From positions 1 to 59,720 of the forward strand of contig CCNC01000014.1 of the NCBI GenBank assembly GCA_000824845.1: a stretch of 59,720 bases of DNA, written 5' to 3'. Made by a program: the position numbers and the translations under genes. The stretch comes from Mesorhizobium sp. ORS 3359. Lineage in GTDB: Bacteria; Pseudomonadota; Alphaproteobacteria; Rhizobiales; Rhizobiaceae. Below, piece by piece: positions 26,576-35,365 of the stretch (within the stretch, counting starts at the first letter, position 1; each line of letters starts with the position of its first letter). Below the pieces are notes generated by a model. It made no database searches. It was given only the letters and a program-made list of their open reading frames with translations, and was not told the origin of the DNA.

Positions 26576-28030
26576 ATGTATCTCGGCCTCGACCTGGGCA
26601 CTTCGGGAGTCAAGGCGCTGCTGATCGATGACGGCCAAAAGGTCATCGGCGCCGGCCATGGCTCGCTCGACGTCTCGCGACCGCATCCCGGCTGGTCCGA
26701 GCAGGATCCGGCGCATTGGATCGAAGCCTGCGAGGCCGCAATTTCCGAACTCAAGGCTTCCCATCCGAAAGAGCTGGCGGCGGTCAAGGGCATCGGCCTT
26801 TCCGGCCAGATGCATGGCGCCACCCTGCTCGATCGATCGGACAAGGTGCTGCGCCCCTGCATCCTGTGGAACGACACGCGCAGCCATGGCGAGGCCGCGG
26901 CGCTCGATGCCGATCCGCGCTTCCGCAAGCTCACCGGCAACATCGTCTTCCCCGGATTCACCGCGCCCAAGCTTGCCTGGGTGAAGACAAAAGAGCCGGC
27001 AATCTTTGCCAGGGTAGCCAAGGTACTGTTGCCCAAGGACTATCTGCGGCTCTGGCTGACCGGCGAGCATATTTCGGAAATGTCGGATTCGGCCGGGACG
27101 TCCTGGCTCGATGTCGGCGAGCGCCGCTGGTCTTCCGAATTGCTGGCGGCGACATCGCTCGACGAGAAGCATATGCCGTCGCTGGTCGAGGGCACGGCCA
27201 AGGCCGGTGGCTTGCGCGGCGAGCTCGCGTCCAAATGGGGCATCGCGGCAGGCATCCCGGTTGCCGGCGGCGCCGGCGACAATGCGGCCTCGGCCTGCGG
27301 CATGGGCACGGTCGGCGCCGGGCATGCCTTCGTGTCGCTCGGCACGTCGGGTGTGCTCTTCGCGGCGAACGCCTCCTATCTGCCCAATCCGGAAAGCGCG
27401 GTGCACACCTTCTGCCACGCGCTGCCCAACACCTGGCACCAGATGGGTGTGATCCTGTCGGCCACCGATTCGCTCAACTGGCTGTCGGAGATCACCGGAA
27501 AGGGTGCCGGCGAGCTGACCGGCGAGCTGGGCGATGCGCTCAAGGCGCCGACGGGCGTCTCCTTCCTGCCCTATCTTTCCGGTGAGCGGACGCCGCATAA
27601 TGATTCCGCCATTCGCGGCTCTTTCACGGGGCTTGCGCATCAATCGAGCCGGGCCGTGCTGACGCAGGCGGTGCTGGAAGGCGTGGCGTTTGCCTTCCGC
27701 GACAGCCTCGAAGCGCTGAAGACGGCCGGCACGACATTGAGCCGGGTCACCGCGATCGGCGGCGGCTCGCGCTCGCACTACTGGCTGAAGGCGATCGCCA
27801 CCGCGCTGCAGGTGCCGGTCGACATCCCGGCCGACGGCGATTTCGGCGCTGCTTTTGGCGCGGCAAGGCTGGGGTTGATCGCCGCGACAGGCGCCGATCC
27901 GCTGGCGGTATGCACGGCGCCGGCGACGGACGCGACGGTTGAGCCGGATGCTGGGCTGGGTGGAGCTTATGCCGATGCCTACCAGAGGTATCGCGCGCTT
28001 TATCCGGCGATAAGGGCTGTAACCGCGTGA
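26576..28030 (+). CDS. xylB: xylulokinase
   Basis: 484-residue FGGY-family kinase that phosphorylates D-xylulose to xylulose-5-phosphate. The N-terminal phosphate-binding motif is YLGLDLGTSGVKALLIDDG. The substrate residues lie in GQMHGATLLD and WNDTRSHGE, and the C-terminal adenosine motif is IGGGSRSHYWLK. Length matches the family. It is preceded by GTGGGAGG. With xylA at 28619 it forms the xylose isomerase pathway, interrupted by a small gene on the opposite strand. Confidence 0.93.
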   Translation: MYLGLDLGTSGVKALLIDDGQKVIGAGHGSLDVSRPHPGWSEQDPAHWIEACEAAISELKASHPKELAAVKGIGLSGQMHGATLLDRSDKVLRPCILWNDTRSHGEAAALDADPRFRKLTGNIVFPGFTAPKLAWVKTKEPAIFARVAKVLLPKDYLRLWLTGEHISEMSDSAGTSWLDVGERRWSSELLAATSLDEKHMPSLVEGTAKAGGLRGELASKWGIAAGIPVAGGAGDNAASACGMGTVGAGHAFVSLGTSGVLFAANASYLPNPESAVHTFCHALPNTWHQMGVILSATDSLNWLSEITGKGAGELTGELGDALKAPTGVSFLPYLSGERTPHNDSAIRGSFTGLAHQSSRAVLTQAVLEGVAFAFRDSLEALKTAGTTLSRVTAIGGGSRSHYWLKAIATALQVPVDIPADGDFGAAFGAARLGLIAATGADPLAVCTAPATDATVEPDAGLGGAYADAYQRYRALYPAIRAVTA

Positions 28031-28066
28031 GTGGGAGCGAGGCACCTCGTAGTCGCATGAGCAGGC

Positions 28067-28122
28067 GCGAGGCCCCCCTCTCTGCCCTGCCGGAGCCGGC
28101 AGGCCAGAGAGAGGAGCCTCGC
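28067..28122. repeat. long imperfect hairpin between convergent genes
   Basis: GCGAGGC (28067-28073) pairs with GCCTCGC (28116-28122). Inside, CCTCTCTG and CCTGCCGG pair with CCGGCAGG and CAGAGAGAGG, giving a stem of more than 20 bp with few mismatches. It lies between the ends of xylB and the NTF2-like gene, so it may terminate both. It resembles dispersed palindromes of Mesorhizobium intergenes. Confidence 0.65.
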
Positions 28123-28143
28123 ACCGCACCTCCCCAGCTAGCC

Positions 28144-28506
28144 TTATTGCGCCGGGACCTTGTCCAAAAACCCGGTGACGCTCTTCAGGCGGCCGTTCTC
28201 GATGACGCCCATGTCGGTGCCTTCGATGACCGATTCGGTGCCTTCAGGCCCCAGATTCCACGAAAAGCGGATGCGGTCGGCAAAACCGTCCGGCTCACCC
28301 TTCAGCGAAAACCGGAAGCCGGCGAAGCGCTGCTGCACGCCCTCGATGAGGGCCGCGACGCCATCATGGCCGTCGCCCTGCATGACCGGGTCGCGATAGC
28401 TGACATCCTCGGTGAAGGCAGCTTCGAGCAACGCCTTGCGGCGGGCCGCATCGCTCTCGTTCCAGGCGGCGATGTAGTTGCGGGCGATCGTGTTGAGGTC
28501 GGTCAT
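28144..28506 (-). CDS. NTF2-like (SnoaL/ketosteroid isomerase fold) protein
   Basis: 120-residue protein with the pattern of an NTF2-like cone fold: NTIARNYIAAWNESDAARRK helix, then FTEDVSYRDPVMQGDGHDGV, and C-terminal strands NGRLKSVTGFLD. Proteins of this fold may be isomerases or hydrolases or have no catalytic role. The ATG at 28506 has GGAGCA upstream; an extension to 28680 would run across the xylA leader. Function unknown. Confidence 0.82.
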   Translation of the reverse strand: MTDLNTIARNYIAAWNESDAARRKALLEAAFTEDVSYRDPVMQGDGHDGVAALIEGVQQRFAGFRFSLKGEPDGFADRIRFSWNLGPEGTESVIEGTDMGVIENGRLKSVTGFLDKVPAQ

Positions 28507-28618
28507 TGTGATGCTCCTTCGTTGGATCGTTTCGACATGACCTTTTTGGCGCCCCACAGAAGCGAAACCAATTACGCCTGAGGTAATCGGGCGGATGCAC
28601 CCGGAGAGGAAGGAAACC

Positions 28619-29944
28619 ATGAGCAGCGGATTTTTCGGCGACATCAAGAAGATCAAATATGAGGGACCGGATTCGACCAATCCGCTGGCCTATCGCTTCT
28701 ACAATCCGGACGAGGTGGTGGCCGGCAAGCGGCTGGAAGACCATCTGCGCTTCGCCGTCGCCTACTGGCATTCCTTCGCCTGGCCGGGCGGCGACCCGTT
28801 CGGCGGCCAGACCTTCGACCGACCCTGGTTCGCCAAGCCGGGCGGCATCGACACGATGGAGCTGGCCAGGCTCAAGGCCGACGTCGCCTTCGAGATGTTC
28901 TCGCTGCTCGGCGCGCCCTATTTCTGCTTCCACGACGCCGACGTGCGCCCGGAAGGCAAGGATTTCTCCGAGAGCGCGGCGCGCCTGGACGAGATCACCG
29001 ACTATTTCGCCGACAAAATGAAAAAGACCGGCGTCAAGCTGCTCTGGGGCACGGCGAACCTGTTTTCGCACCGCCGCTTCATGTCGGGCGCGGCCACCAA
29101 TCCGGATCCGGATGTGTTCGCCTATGCAGCGGCGACGGTGAAGAAATGCATTGACGTGACCAAGAAGCTGAAGGGCGAGAACTACGTGCTGTGGGGCGGA
29201 CGCGAGGGCTATGAGACCTTGCTCAACACCGACCTCGCCCGCGAGCAGGAGCAGGCCGGCCGCTTCCTCAACCTCGTCGTCGATTACAAGCACAAGATCG
29301 GCTTCAAGGGCACGATCCTGATCGAGCCGAAGCCGCAGGAGCCGACCAAGCACCAGTACGACTACGACGTCGCGACCGTCTACGGCTTCCTGAAGCGCTT
29401 CGGGCTGGAGAAGGAGGTCAAGCTCAACATCGAGCAGGGCCACGCGATCCTGGCCGGCCATTCCTTCGAGCACGAGTTGGCGCTGGCCAATGCGCTTGGC
29501 GTCTTCGGCTCTATCGACATGAACCGCAACGACTATCAGTCGGGCTGGGACACCGACCAGTTCCCCAACAATGTGCCGGAAATGGCCCTGGCCTATTACC
29601 AGGTGCTGCAGGGCGGCGGCTTCAAGACCGGCGGCACCAATTTCGACGCCAAGCTCCGGCGCCAGTCGCTCGATCCGGACGACCTGCTGATCGGCCATAT
29701 CGGCGGCATGGATGCCTGCGCGCGCGGCCTGAAGGCGGCGGCGAAGATGATCGAGGACAAGGCGCTGTCCGGCCCGCTCGCCGAACGCTATGCCGGCTGG
29801 AACACCGCCGAAGGCAAGGCCATGCTTTCGGGCAAGCGCACGCTGGAGGAAATCGCCGAGCGCGTGGTGAAGAAGAAGATCGAGCCGCAGCCGCGCTCCG
29901 GCCGGCAAGAGCTGCTCGAGAACATCGTCAACAGGTATGTCTAA
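28619..29944 (+). CDS. xylA: xylose isomerase
   Basis: 441-residue class II xylose isomerase converting D-xylose to D-xylulose. Catalytic His is in [13 protein letters not shown]. Metal ligands are visible in [29 protein letters not shown] and [14 protein letters not shown] 28619 ([11 protein letters not shown]) is preferred, with GGAGAGGAAGG upstream; an in-frame ATG at 28595 would add 8 residues that encode this ribosome-binding site. It supplies the substrate of XylB. No xylose transporter or XylR lies in the window. Confidence 0.94.
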   Translation: MSSGFFGDIKKIKYEGPDSTNPLAYRFYNPDEVVAGKRLEDHLRFAVAYWHSFAWPGGDPFGGQTFDRPWFAKPGGIDTMELARLKADVAFEMFSLLGAPYFCFHDADVRPEGKDFSESAARLDEITDYFADKMKKTGVKLLWGTANLFSHRRFMSGAATNPDPDVFAYAAATVKKCIDVTKKLKGENYVLWGGREGYETLLNTDLAREQEQAGRFLNLVVDYKHKIGFKGTILIEPKPQEPTKHQYDYDVATVYGFLKRFGLEKEVKLNIEQGHAILAGHSFEHELALANALGVFGSIDMNRNDYQSGWDTDQFPNNVPEMALAYYQVLQGGGFKTGGTNFDAKLRRQSLDPDDLLIGHIGGMDACARGLKAAAKMIEDKALSGPLAERYAGWNTAEGKAMLSGKRTLEEIAERVVKKKIEPQPRSGRQELLENIVNRYV

Positions 29945-29956
29945 AGAACGGCACGC

Positions 29957-29989
29957 TGCCTCGCGCCCGAGCGATCGGGACGCGGGGCA
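29957..29989 (+). terminator. GC-rich hairpin after xylA
   Basis: TGCCTCGCGCCCGA (29957-29970) pairs with TCGGG (29975-29979) and CGCGGGGCA (29981-29989), a long stem with a 4-nt loop and one bulge. It starts 12 nt after the xylA stop. No T-run follows, so it may stabilise the 3' end rather than terminate transcription. Confidence 0.5.
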
Positions 29990-30143
29990 GGCCTGAAAAT
30001 TGCGTTCGCGAGGGCGGAATCACGCGACAAAACTTTGCCCCGCGCTGCCCCTCAATCACCTCGTTCTTGCCTTCAAACAGCCGTCACGGATCTCGTATAA
30101 ACGTGGCTCCTGTGGCGGGTGAAGAAGAAGGAGGCGAACCGAT

Positions 30144-30347
30144 ATGCAGCACGAACGCGAAATCGACGCCCTGCTCTCGTCCGGCGAGACCGGATCGATC
30201 ATCGACCGGCTGATGGCATTGCCGCGGCCGACCGACGACGTGAAGACCGAATGGGATCGCGCCGTCAGCAACCGCTTTGAAATCCGTCTGGCGCAGCAGA
30301 TGCGCTCGCAGATGGACAGCGCCGGCGAGCGCAAGAGCGCCGCCTGA
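30144..30347 (+). CDS. small hypothetical protein, 67 residues
   Basis: Not recognised. The start at 30144 has a strong ribosome-binding site (AAGGAGG about 9 nt upstream), which supports translation. The protein is charged and helical in appearance (EREIDALLSSGETGSIIDRL), contains no cysteine, signal peptide or membrane segment, and ends in a Lys/Ala tail. It lies alone between xylA and the GlxA-type regulator. Likely a real cytoplasmic small protein of unknown role. Confidence 0.6.
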   Translation: MQHEREIDALLSSGETGSIIDRLMALPRPTDDVKTEWDRAVSNRFEIRLAQQMRSQMDSAGERKSAA

Positions 30348-30392
30348 GCGGCAGATCGCCGCTTAAGCGAGCGGCAAGCCGCCGCCTTAGCC

Positions 30393-31373
30393 CTACCCTC
30401 GGCGCAGCCGGACCGGCGCCTCGCCGAAAGCTCTTGAAAATGCCCTGGAAAATGCCGCGGCGGACGAGAAGCCGGTCCGCCCGGCGATGTCCGCCATGGC
30501 GATGCGCGTGTCGACCACCAGGCGACGGGCGGCGCTGAGGCGCAGCCGCAGATAATAGGCGCCGGGCGTCTCGCCGATCGATTTGCGGAAGATGCTTTCC
30601 AGCGTCCGTGCCGTGACGCCGGCGCGCTTAGCCACGGCGTCGATGGTGAGCGGCTGGTCGACATGCGCTTCCATCAGCCGGATCGCCTGGGCAAGTCTGG
30701 GGTCGTAACCGTCGAGCCGGCCAAGCGAGACCAGTGGCTGCGCGTCGGTGGCGGCACGCGCCTGATCGTAGATGAAGACGCTCGCGACATCGAGCGCAGC
30801 GGCCATGCCGAGTCTTGTGCGGACCAGATGCAGCATCAGATCGAAGGTCGGCGAGGCGCCGCCGGAAGTGAACACCGGCCCGTCGATGACATAGCGGTCC
30901 GGCCGCACGTCGACGCCCGGGAATGCGGCGGAGAAATCCTCCATGTCCTCCCAATGGGTGGTGGCGCTGCGGCCTTCGAGCAGCCCGGCGCGCGCCACCA
31001 GCCAGGTGCCGGCCTCGACGCCGCCGCAGGCGCGCGCGGCGCGTGCCGCGCGGCGCAGGCCCGCAAGCAGCGCCGAGGTGGCGTAGTTCTGCGTGCCGAA
31101 ACCGGCGACGACGACCAGCATGTCGGTCGGCTCGGCGGCATCGAAGCGGCCGCTGACGGCCACGGGGAGGCCGCAAGTTGTGACCGGCGCCTCGCCGGTG
31201 ACCGAAACCAGCTTGAAATCGAACAGCGTCTCGCCCGAAATGCGGTTTGCGGCGCGCAGCGGGTCGACGGCCGAAGCGACGCACATGATCGACGAGCCGG
31301 AGAACACAAGGAACGTCACCTTGAGCGTCTCGCGCTCAGACCGAAAGATGGACGGCTTTTCGCTTTTGATCAT
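30393..31373 (-). CDS. GlxA family AraC-type regulator, CdhR-like
   Basis: 326-residue regulator with an N-terminal DJ-1/PfpI-like domain (KVTFLVFSGSSIMCVASAVD; EAGTWLVARAGLLEGRSATT) and a C-terminal AraC/XylS domain with two helix-turn-helices (TIDAVAKRAGVTARTLESIF; AMADIAGRTGFSSAAAFSRA). This GlxA architecture is shared by CdhR, GbdR and SouR, which sense carnitine, betaine and sarcosine in Pseudomonas. It is divergent from the carnitine cluster, 126 nt away, so it is probably its activator. The start at 31373 gives the standard domain beginning. Ligand identity is inferred from context. Confidence 0.87.
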   Translation of the reverse strand: MIKSEKPSIFRSERETLKVTFLVFSGSSIMCVASAVDPLRAANRISGETLFDFKLVSVTGEAPVTTCGLPVAVSGRFDAAEPTDMLVVVAGFGTQNYATSALLAGLRRAARAARACGGVEAGTWLVARAGLLEGRSATTHWEDMEDFSAAFPGVDVRPDRYVIDGPVFTSGGASPTFDLMLHLVRTRLGMAAALDVASVFIYDQARAATDAQPLVSLGRLDGYDPRLAQAIRLMEAHVDQPLTIDAVAKRAGVTARTLESIFRKSIGETPGAYYLRLRLSAARRLVVDTRIAMADIAGRTGFSSAAAFSRAFSRAFGEAPVRLRRG

Positions 31374-31499
31374 GAGAGCTTCGTAAAACGCAAAACAGTT
31401 TCCCTCAAGTCGGTCATTCTGTATCCATCCCGTGCATAGCCCAACAGGCTTCCGCTTTTGGCGGGTACGCATGGCCGATCGACCCTGGGAGGATAGACG

Positions 31500-32423
31500 A
31501 TGCCGCTTGCGATGAACCGTGAGGTCTTCATTACCTGTGCCGTGACCGGCTCCGGCGGCACGCAGGACCGCAGCCCGCATGTGCCGCGCTCGCCCAAGCA
31601 GATCGCCGAATCGGCGATCGACGCGGCCAAGGCGGGCGCCGCGATCGTCCACTGCCATGTGCGCGATCCCGAGACCGGTAAGCCTAGGCGCGACGTCCAT
31701 CTCTACCGCGAGGTGACCGAGCGCATCCGCGAAGCAAACGTCGATGTGGTGCTGAACCTCACCGCCGGCATGGGCGGCGACATGGTGTTCGGCTCACCCG
31801 AAGCGCCCCTGCCGCTCAATGAGAAGGGCACCGACATGGGCGGCGCCACCAATCGCATGGAGCATGTGCGCCAGTGCCTGCCGGAGATCTGCACGCTGGA
31901 TTGCGGCACGATGAACTTCGCCGAGGCCGACTATGTCATGACCAACACGCCGGGCATGCTGCGCGCCATGGGCGGGATGATGACGGCGCTGGGCGTCAAG
32001 CCAGAGATCGAGGCCTTCGACACCGGGCATCTGTGGTTCGCCAAGCAGCTGGTCGAGGAGAAAGTGCTCAACCCCGACGCGCTGGTGCAGCTCTGCATGG
32101 GCGTGCCATGGGGCGCGCCGGACGACCTCAACACCTTCATGGCGATGGTCAACAACGTGCCCTCGACCTGGAACTGGTCGGCCTTCTCGATCGGCCGCAA
32201 CCAGATGGCCTATGCGGCTGCGGCGGTGCTTGCCGGCGGCAATGTCCGCGTCGGGCTGGAAGACAATCTCTGGCTCGACAAGGGCGTGCTGGCCACCAAT
32301 GCGCAGCTCGTCGAGCGCGCCGCCAGCATCGTCACCAATCTCGGCGCCCGTATCCTCGGGCCCGAGGAGGTGCGCAAGAAGCTCAACCTGACCAAGCGGG
32401 CGCCGATCGCGGCCGCGGCATAA
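31500..32423 (+). CDS. cdhC: 3-dehydrocarnitine cleavage enzyme (BKACE family)
   Basis: 307-residue beta-keto acid cleavage enzyme. The zinc motif VHCHVRDPETG and the N-terminal CAVTGSGGTQDRSPHVPRSP are typical of the family. With acetyl-CoA it should convert 3-dehydrocarnitine to acetoacetate and betainyl-CoA. The start follows GGGAGGATAGACG. Other BKACE members act on 3-keto-5-aminohexanoate, but the CdhA-like gene two positions downstream and the CdhR-like regulator favour the carnitine role. First gene of a cluster of seven. Confidence 0.83.
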   Translation: MPLAMNREVFITCAVTGSGGTQDRSPHVPRSPKQIAESAIDAAKAGAAIVHCHVRDPETGKPRRDVHLYREVTERIREANVDVVLNLTAGMGGDMVFGSPEAPLPLNEKGTDMGGATNRMEHVRQCLPEICTLDCGTMNFAEADYVMTNTPGMLRAMGGMMTALGVKPEIEAFDTGHLWFAKQLVEEKVLNPDALVQLCMGVPWGAPDDLNTFMAMVNNVPSTWNWSAFSIGRNQMAYAAAAVLAGGNVRVGLEDNLWLDKGVLATNAQLVERAASIVTNLGARILGPEEVRKKLNLTKRAPIAAAA

Positions 32424-32437
32424 GGCGGGCGTTGGTC

Positions 32438-33064
32438 ATGGCTGATACCGTCAAATTCACCGCGATGAAGGATGGCGACAAGGAAGACTACGAATTCCTG
32501 ACCGCCCATGAGATTGACTACGCCGCCAAGACCGGCGACCGGCTGCTCGATGCGCTCGTGCAGCTCGACGAAGGACTTTCCGGCTACAAGATAACCCGGC
32601 TCGGCCATTCGCTGCAGGCGGCGACGCGCGCCTGGCAGGACGGCGCCGACACCGACTGGATCGTCTCGGCGCTGCTGCATGACATCGGCGACATCTATGC
32701 GCCCTACAATCATGACGAATACGCGGCTGCGATCCTGAAGCCGTTCGTGCGCGAGCAATGCACCTGGGTGGTGGAAAAGCACGGCGATTTCCAGCGCCTC
32801 TATTACGCGCATCACCTGGGCGGCGACCGGCATGCCCGCGACCGCTTCGCCGGACACCTCTATTTCAACGATTGCGACCAGTTCTGCGAGCGCTGGGACC
32901 AGTCGAGCTTCGACCCCGACTATGAGACGCTGCCGGTCGAGTTCTTCCGGCCCTTCGTGCTCGAAGTCTTCGCCCGCAAGGCCTACGACCCGGCCGTGAT
33001 CCGCGCCGGCGAGCGCGTCGCCCTTACCGACCCCGATACAGCCAAGACAAGAACCGGAGCCTGA
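32438..33064 (+). CDS. HD-domain protein, probable mixed-valent diiron oxygenase (PhnZ/TmpB-like)
   Basis: 208 residues, starting 14 nt after cdhC and ending 2 nt before cdhA. From memory of the PhnZ sequence, the alignment is close across the core: LGHSLQAATRAWQDGADTDW and SALLHDIGD correspond to PhnZ [20 protein letters not shown] and AALLHDLGH. All six diiron ligand positions appear filled: His57, His81, Asp82, His92, His115 and Asp154 (ERWDQ). The substrate-lid residues of PhnZ (Tyr24, Glu27) align with Leu47 and Tyr50, so the substrate should differ. TmpB of this group yields glycine betaine from a quaternary phosphonate. An ordinary phosphohydrolase is the alternative. No thioesterase gene lies in its place. 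Confidence 0.7.
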   Translation: MADTVKFTAMKDGDKEDYEFLTAHEIDYAAKTGDRLLDALVQLDEGLSGYKITRLGHSLQAATRAWQDGADTDWIVSALLHDIGDIYAPYNHDEYAAAILKPFVREQCTWVVEKHGDFQRLYYAHHLGGDRHARDRFAGHLYFNDCDQFCERWDQSSFDPDYETLPVEFFRPFVLEVFARKAYDPAVIRAGERVALTDPDTAKTRTGA

Positions 33065-33066
33065 CC

Positions 33067-34197
33067 ATGAGCATCATCAACAAGGCGGCCGCCATCGGCG
33101 GCGGCGTCATCGGCGCCGGCTGGGTGGCGCGGCTGCTCTTGAACGGCATCGACGTGTCGATCTTCGATCCGGATCCGGAAGCGTCGCGCAAGGTCGGCGA
33201 GGTGATGAAGGGCGCGCGCCGCGCCTACAAGCAGATGCTGCCCGGCGGCCTGCCCAAGGAGGGCAAGCTCACCTTCGCCAAGACCATCGCCGAAGCGGTC
33301 GCCGACGCCGATTTCATCCAGGAAAGCGTGCCGGAGCGGCTCGACCTGAAGCACAAGGTGCTGGCCGAGATCGACGCGCATGCGCCGGCCAATGCCATCG
33401 TCGGCTCGTCGACCTCCGGCATCAAGCCGACCGACATGCAGGTGGCGATGAAGAAGCACCCGGAGCGGCTGGTCGTCGGCCATCCGTTCAATCCGGTCTA
33501 TCTTCTGCCGCTGGTCGAGATCGTCGGCGGCGAGCAGACCTTCCCCGAGGCGATCGAGGTCGCCAAGGAGCTCTATGCCTCGATCGGCATGAAGCCAGTG
33601 GTGGTGCGCAAGGAGATCGAGGCGTTTGTCGGCGACCGCCTGCTCGAAGCCGCATGGCGCGAGGCGCTGTGGCTGGTCAAGGACGGCATCTGCACCGTCG
33701 AGGAACTCGACGACATCATGCGCTATTCCTTCGGCCTGCGCTGGGCGCAGATGGGCATGTTCCAGGTCTACCGCGTTGCCGGCGGCGAGGCCGGCATGCG
33801 CCACTTCATGGCGCAGTTCGGCCCCTGCCTGAAATGGCCGTGGACCAAGCTGATGGATGTGCCGGAGTTCAATGACGAGCTGGTCGACCTGATCGCCACC
33901 CAGTCGGACGAGCAGGCGCATGGCCTGTCGATCCGCGAGCTGGAGAAGATCCGCGACGACAATCTGGTCGCGATCATGGACGCGCTGTCGAGGCAGAACA
34001 AGGGCAAGGGCTGGGGGGCCGGCGCGCTGCACAAGGACTATACCAGGCAGCTCGCCAAGCTGGCGGCGAAAAAGCATTCGGCCAAGGTAACGGCAAAGCC
34101 AGCGAAGAAGGCCGTGAAGCCGGCAAAGGCTGCGAAGCCGGCCAAGGCGGCGAAGGTCGAGAAGCCGAAGAAGAAGAGCGGCAAGAAGAAGGGCTGA
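33067..34197 (+). CDS. cdhA: L-carnitine dehydrogenase with lysine-rich C-terminal tail
   Basis: 376 residues of the 3-hydroxyacyl-CoA dehydrogenase superfamily. The NAD motif is AAIGGGVIGAGWVARLLLNG, and the catalytic region contains STSGIKPTDMQ and VVGHPFNPVYLLPLVE. It should oxidise L-carnitine to 3-dehydrocarnitine. The enzyme body ends near residue 333. The last roughly 43 residues (nt 34069-34194) are almost only Lys, Ala, Pro and Val, like a histone H1 tail. I recall some rhizobial carnitine dehydrogenases being fused to a thioesterase there; none is present here. The acyl-CoA dehydrogenase follows after 4 nt. Confidence 0.85.
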   Translation: MSIINKAAAIGGGVIGAGWVARLLLNGIDVSIFDPDPEASRKVGEVMKGARRAYKQMLPGGLPKEGKLTFAKTIAEAVADADFIQESVPERLDLKHKVLAEIDAHAPANAIVGSSTSGIKPTDMQVAMKKHPERLVVGHPFNPVYLLPLVEIVGGEQTFPEAIEVAKELYASIGMKPVVVRKEIEAFVGDRLLEAAWREALWLVKDGICTVEELDDIMRYSFGLRWAQMGMFQVYRVAGGEAGMRHFMAQFGPCLKWPWTKLMDVPEFNDELVDLIATQSDEQAHGLSIRELEKIRDDNLVAIMDALSRQNKGKGWGAGALHKDYTRQLAKLAAKKHSAKVTAKPAKKAVKPAKAAKPAKAAKVEKPKKKSGKKKG

Positions 34198-34201
34198 GGC
34201 G

Positions 34202-35365
34202 ATGCATTTCGGTCTTTCGGAAGAACAGAAGCTCATCGTCGAGACGACGCGGGCCTTCGTGGAGAACGAGCTTTACCCGCATGAGCGCGAGGTGGAGCGC
34301 ACCGGCGAACTGCGCCGCGAGCTGATCGACGAATTGAAGGCGAAGGCGATCGAGGCCGGCCTCTATGCCGCCAACATGCCGGCCGATGTCGGCGGCGCCG
34401 GGCTCGATACGGTGAGCTGGCTGCTCTACGAGAAGGAGCTCGGCCGCGCCAATTACGCGCTGCACTGGACCTGCGTGGCGCGTCCCTCCAATATCCTGCT
34501 CGCCGGCACGCCGGAGCAGCGCGAGAAATACCTCTTCCCCTGCATCCGCGGCGAGAAGTGGGACTGCCTGGCGATGACCGAACCCGGCGCCGGCTCCGAC
34601 CTGCGCGGCATGAAGGCGACCGCCGTGCAGGACGGCTCGGACTGGGTGCTCAACGGCACCAAGCATTTTATCAGCCACGCCGACATTGCCGACTTTGCCA
34701 TCGTGTTCATGGCCTCGGGCGAGGAGGATTCGCCGCGCGGCAAGCGCAAGAAGATCACCGCCTTCTTCGTCGACAAGGGCACCAAGGGTTTCACGGTGCG
34801 GGACGGCTATCGAAACGTCTCGCATCGCGGCTACACCAACTCGATTCTCGAATTCGACGACTGTCGGCTGCCGGCTTCCCAGGTGCTCGGCGAAGTGCAC
34901 AAGGGTTTTGATGTCGCCAACTCCTGGCTCGGCGCCACGCGCCTGCAGGTCGGCGCCACCTGTCTCGGCCGCGCCGAGCGGGCGCTTTCGCATGCCATCG
35001 AATATGCCGCGCAGCGCCAGCAGTTCGGCCAGCAGATCGGCAAGTTCCAGGGCGTGTCCTTCAAGCTAGCCGATATGGCGACAGAGCTGAAGGCCGCCGA
35101 TCTGATGGTGTTCGAAGCCGGCTGGAAGTACGATCAGGGCACCGTCACCGACCAGGACATGGCGATGGCCAAGCTGAAGGCCACCGAGATGCTCGCTTTC
35201 GTCGCCGACGAAGCCATCCAGATCCATGGCGGCATGGGGCTGATGGACGACCTGCCGCTGGAGCGCATCTGGCGCGATGCCCGCGTCGAGCGCATCTGGG
35301 AAGGCACGTCGGAGATTCAGCGACATATTATTTCGCGGGCGCTGCTGCGTCCGTTCGGAGCTTAG
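34202..35365 (+). CDS. acyl-CoA dehydrogenase, probably gamma-butyrobetainyl-CoA dehydrogenase
   Basis: 387-residue flavoprotein. Family motifs are LAMTEPGAGSDLRGMKATAV (FAD and substrate site), RQQFGQQIGKFQGVSFKLAD and the catalytic glutamate in RIWEGTSEIQRH. In this cluster, with CaiD and a CoA ligase, the likely reaction is oxidation of gamma-butyrobetainyl-CoA to crotonobetainyl-CoA, the reverse of E. coli CaiA. Sequence similarity to CaiA itself is only at family level, so the substrate is inferred from neighbours. A palindromic element separates it from the next gene. Confidence 0.85.
   Translation: MHFGLSEEQKLIVETTRAFVENELYPHEREVERTGELRRELIDELKAKAIEAGLYAANMPADVGGAGLDTVSWLLYEKELGRANYALHWTCVARPSNILLAGTPEQREKYLFPCIRGEKWDCLAMTEPGAGSDLRGMKATAVQDGSDWVLNGTKHFISHADIADFAIVFMASGEEDSPRGKRKKITAFFVDKGTKGFTVRDGYRNVSHRGYTNSILEFDDCRLPASQVLGEVHKGFDVANSWLGATRLQVGATCLGRAERALSHAIEYAAQRQQFGQQIGKFQGVSFKLADMATELKAADLMVFEAGWKYDQGTVTDQDMAMAKLKATEMLAFVADEAIQIHGGMGLMDDLPLERIWRDARVERIWEGTSEIQRHIISRALLRPFGA

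Noticed and set aside
26243..28129. 628-codon minus-strand open frame opposite xylB
   Set aside because: xylB is complete and convincing on the plus strand. The antisense frame spans an intergenic palindrome and part of the TTC38-like gene, which no real gene would do here.
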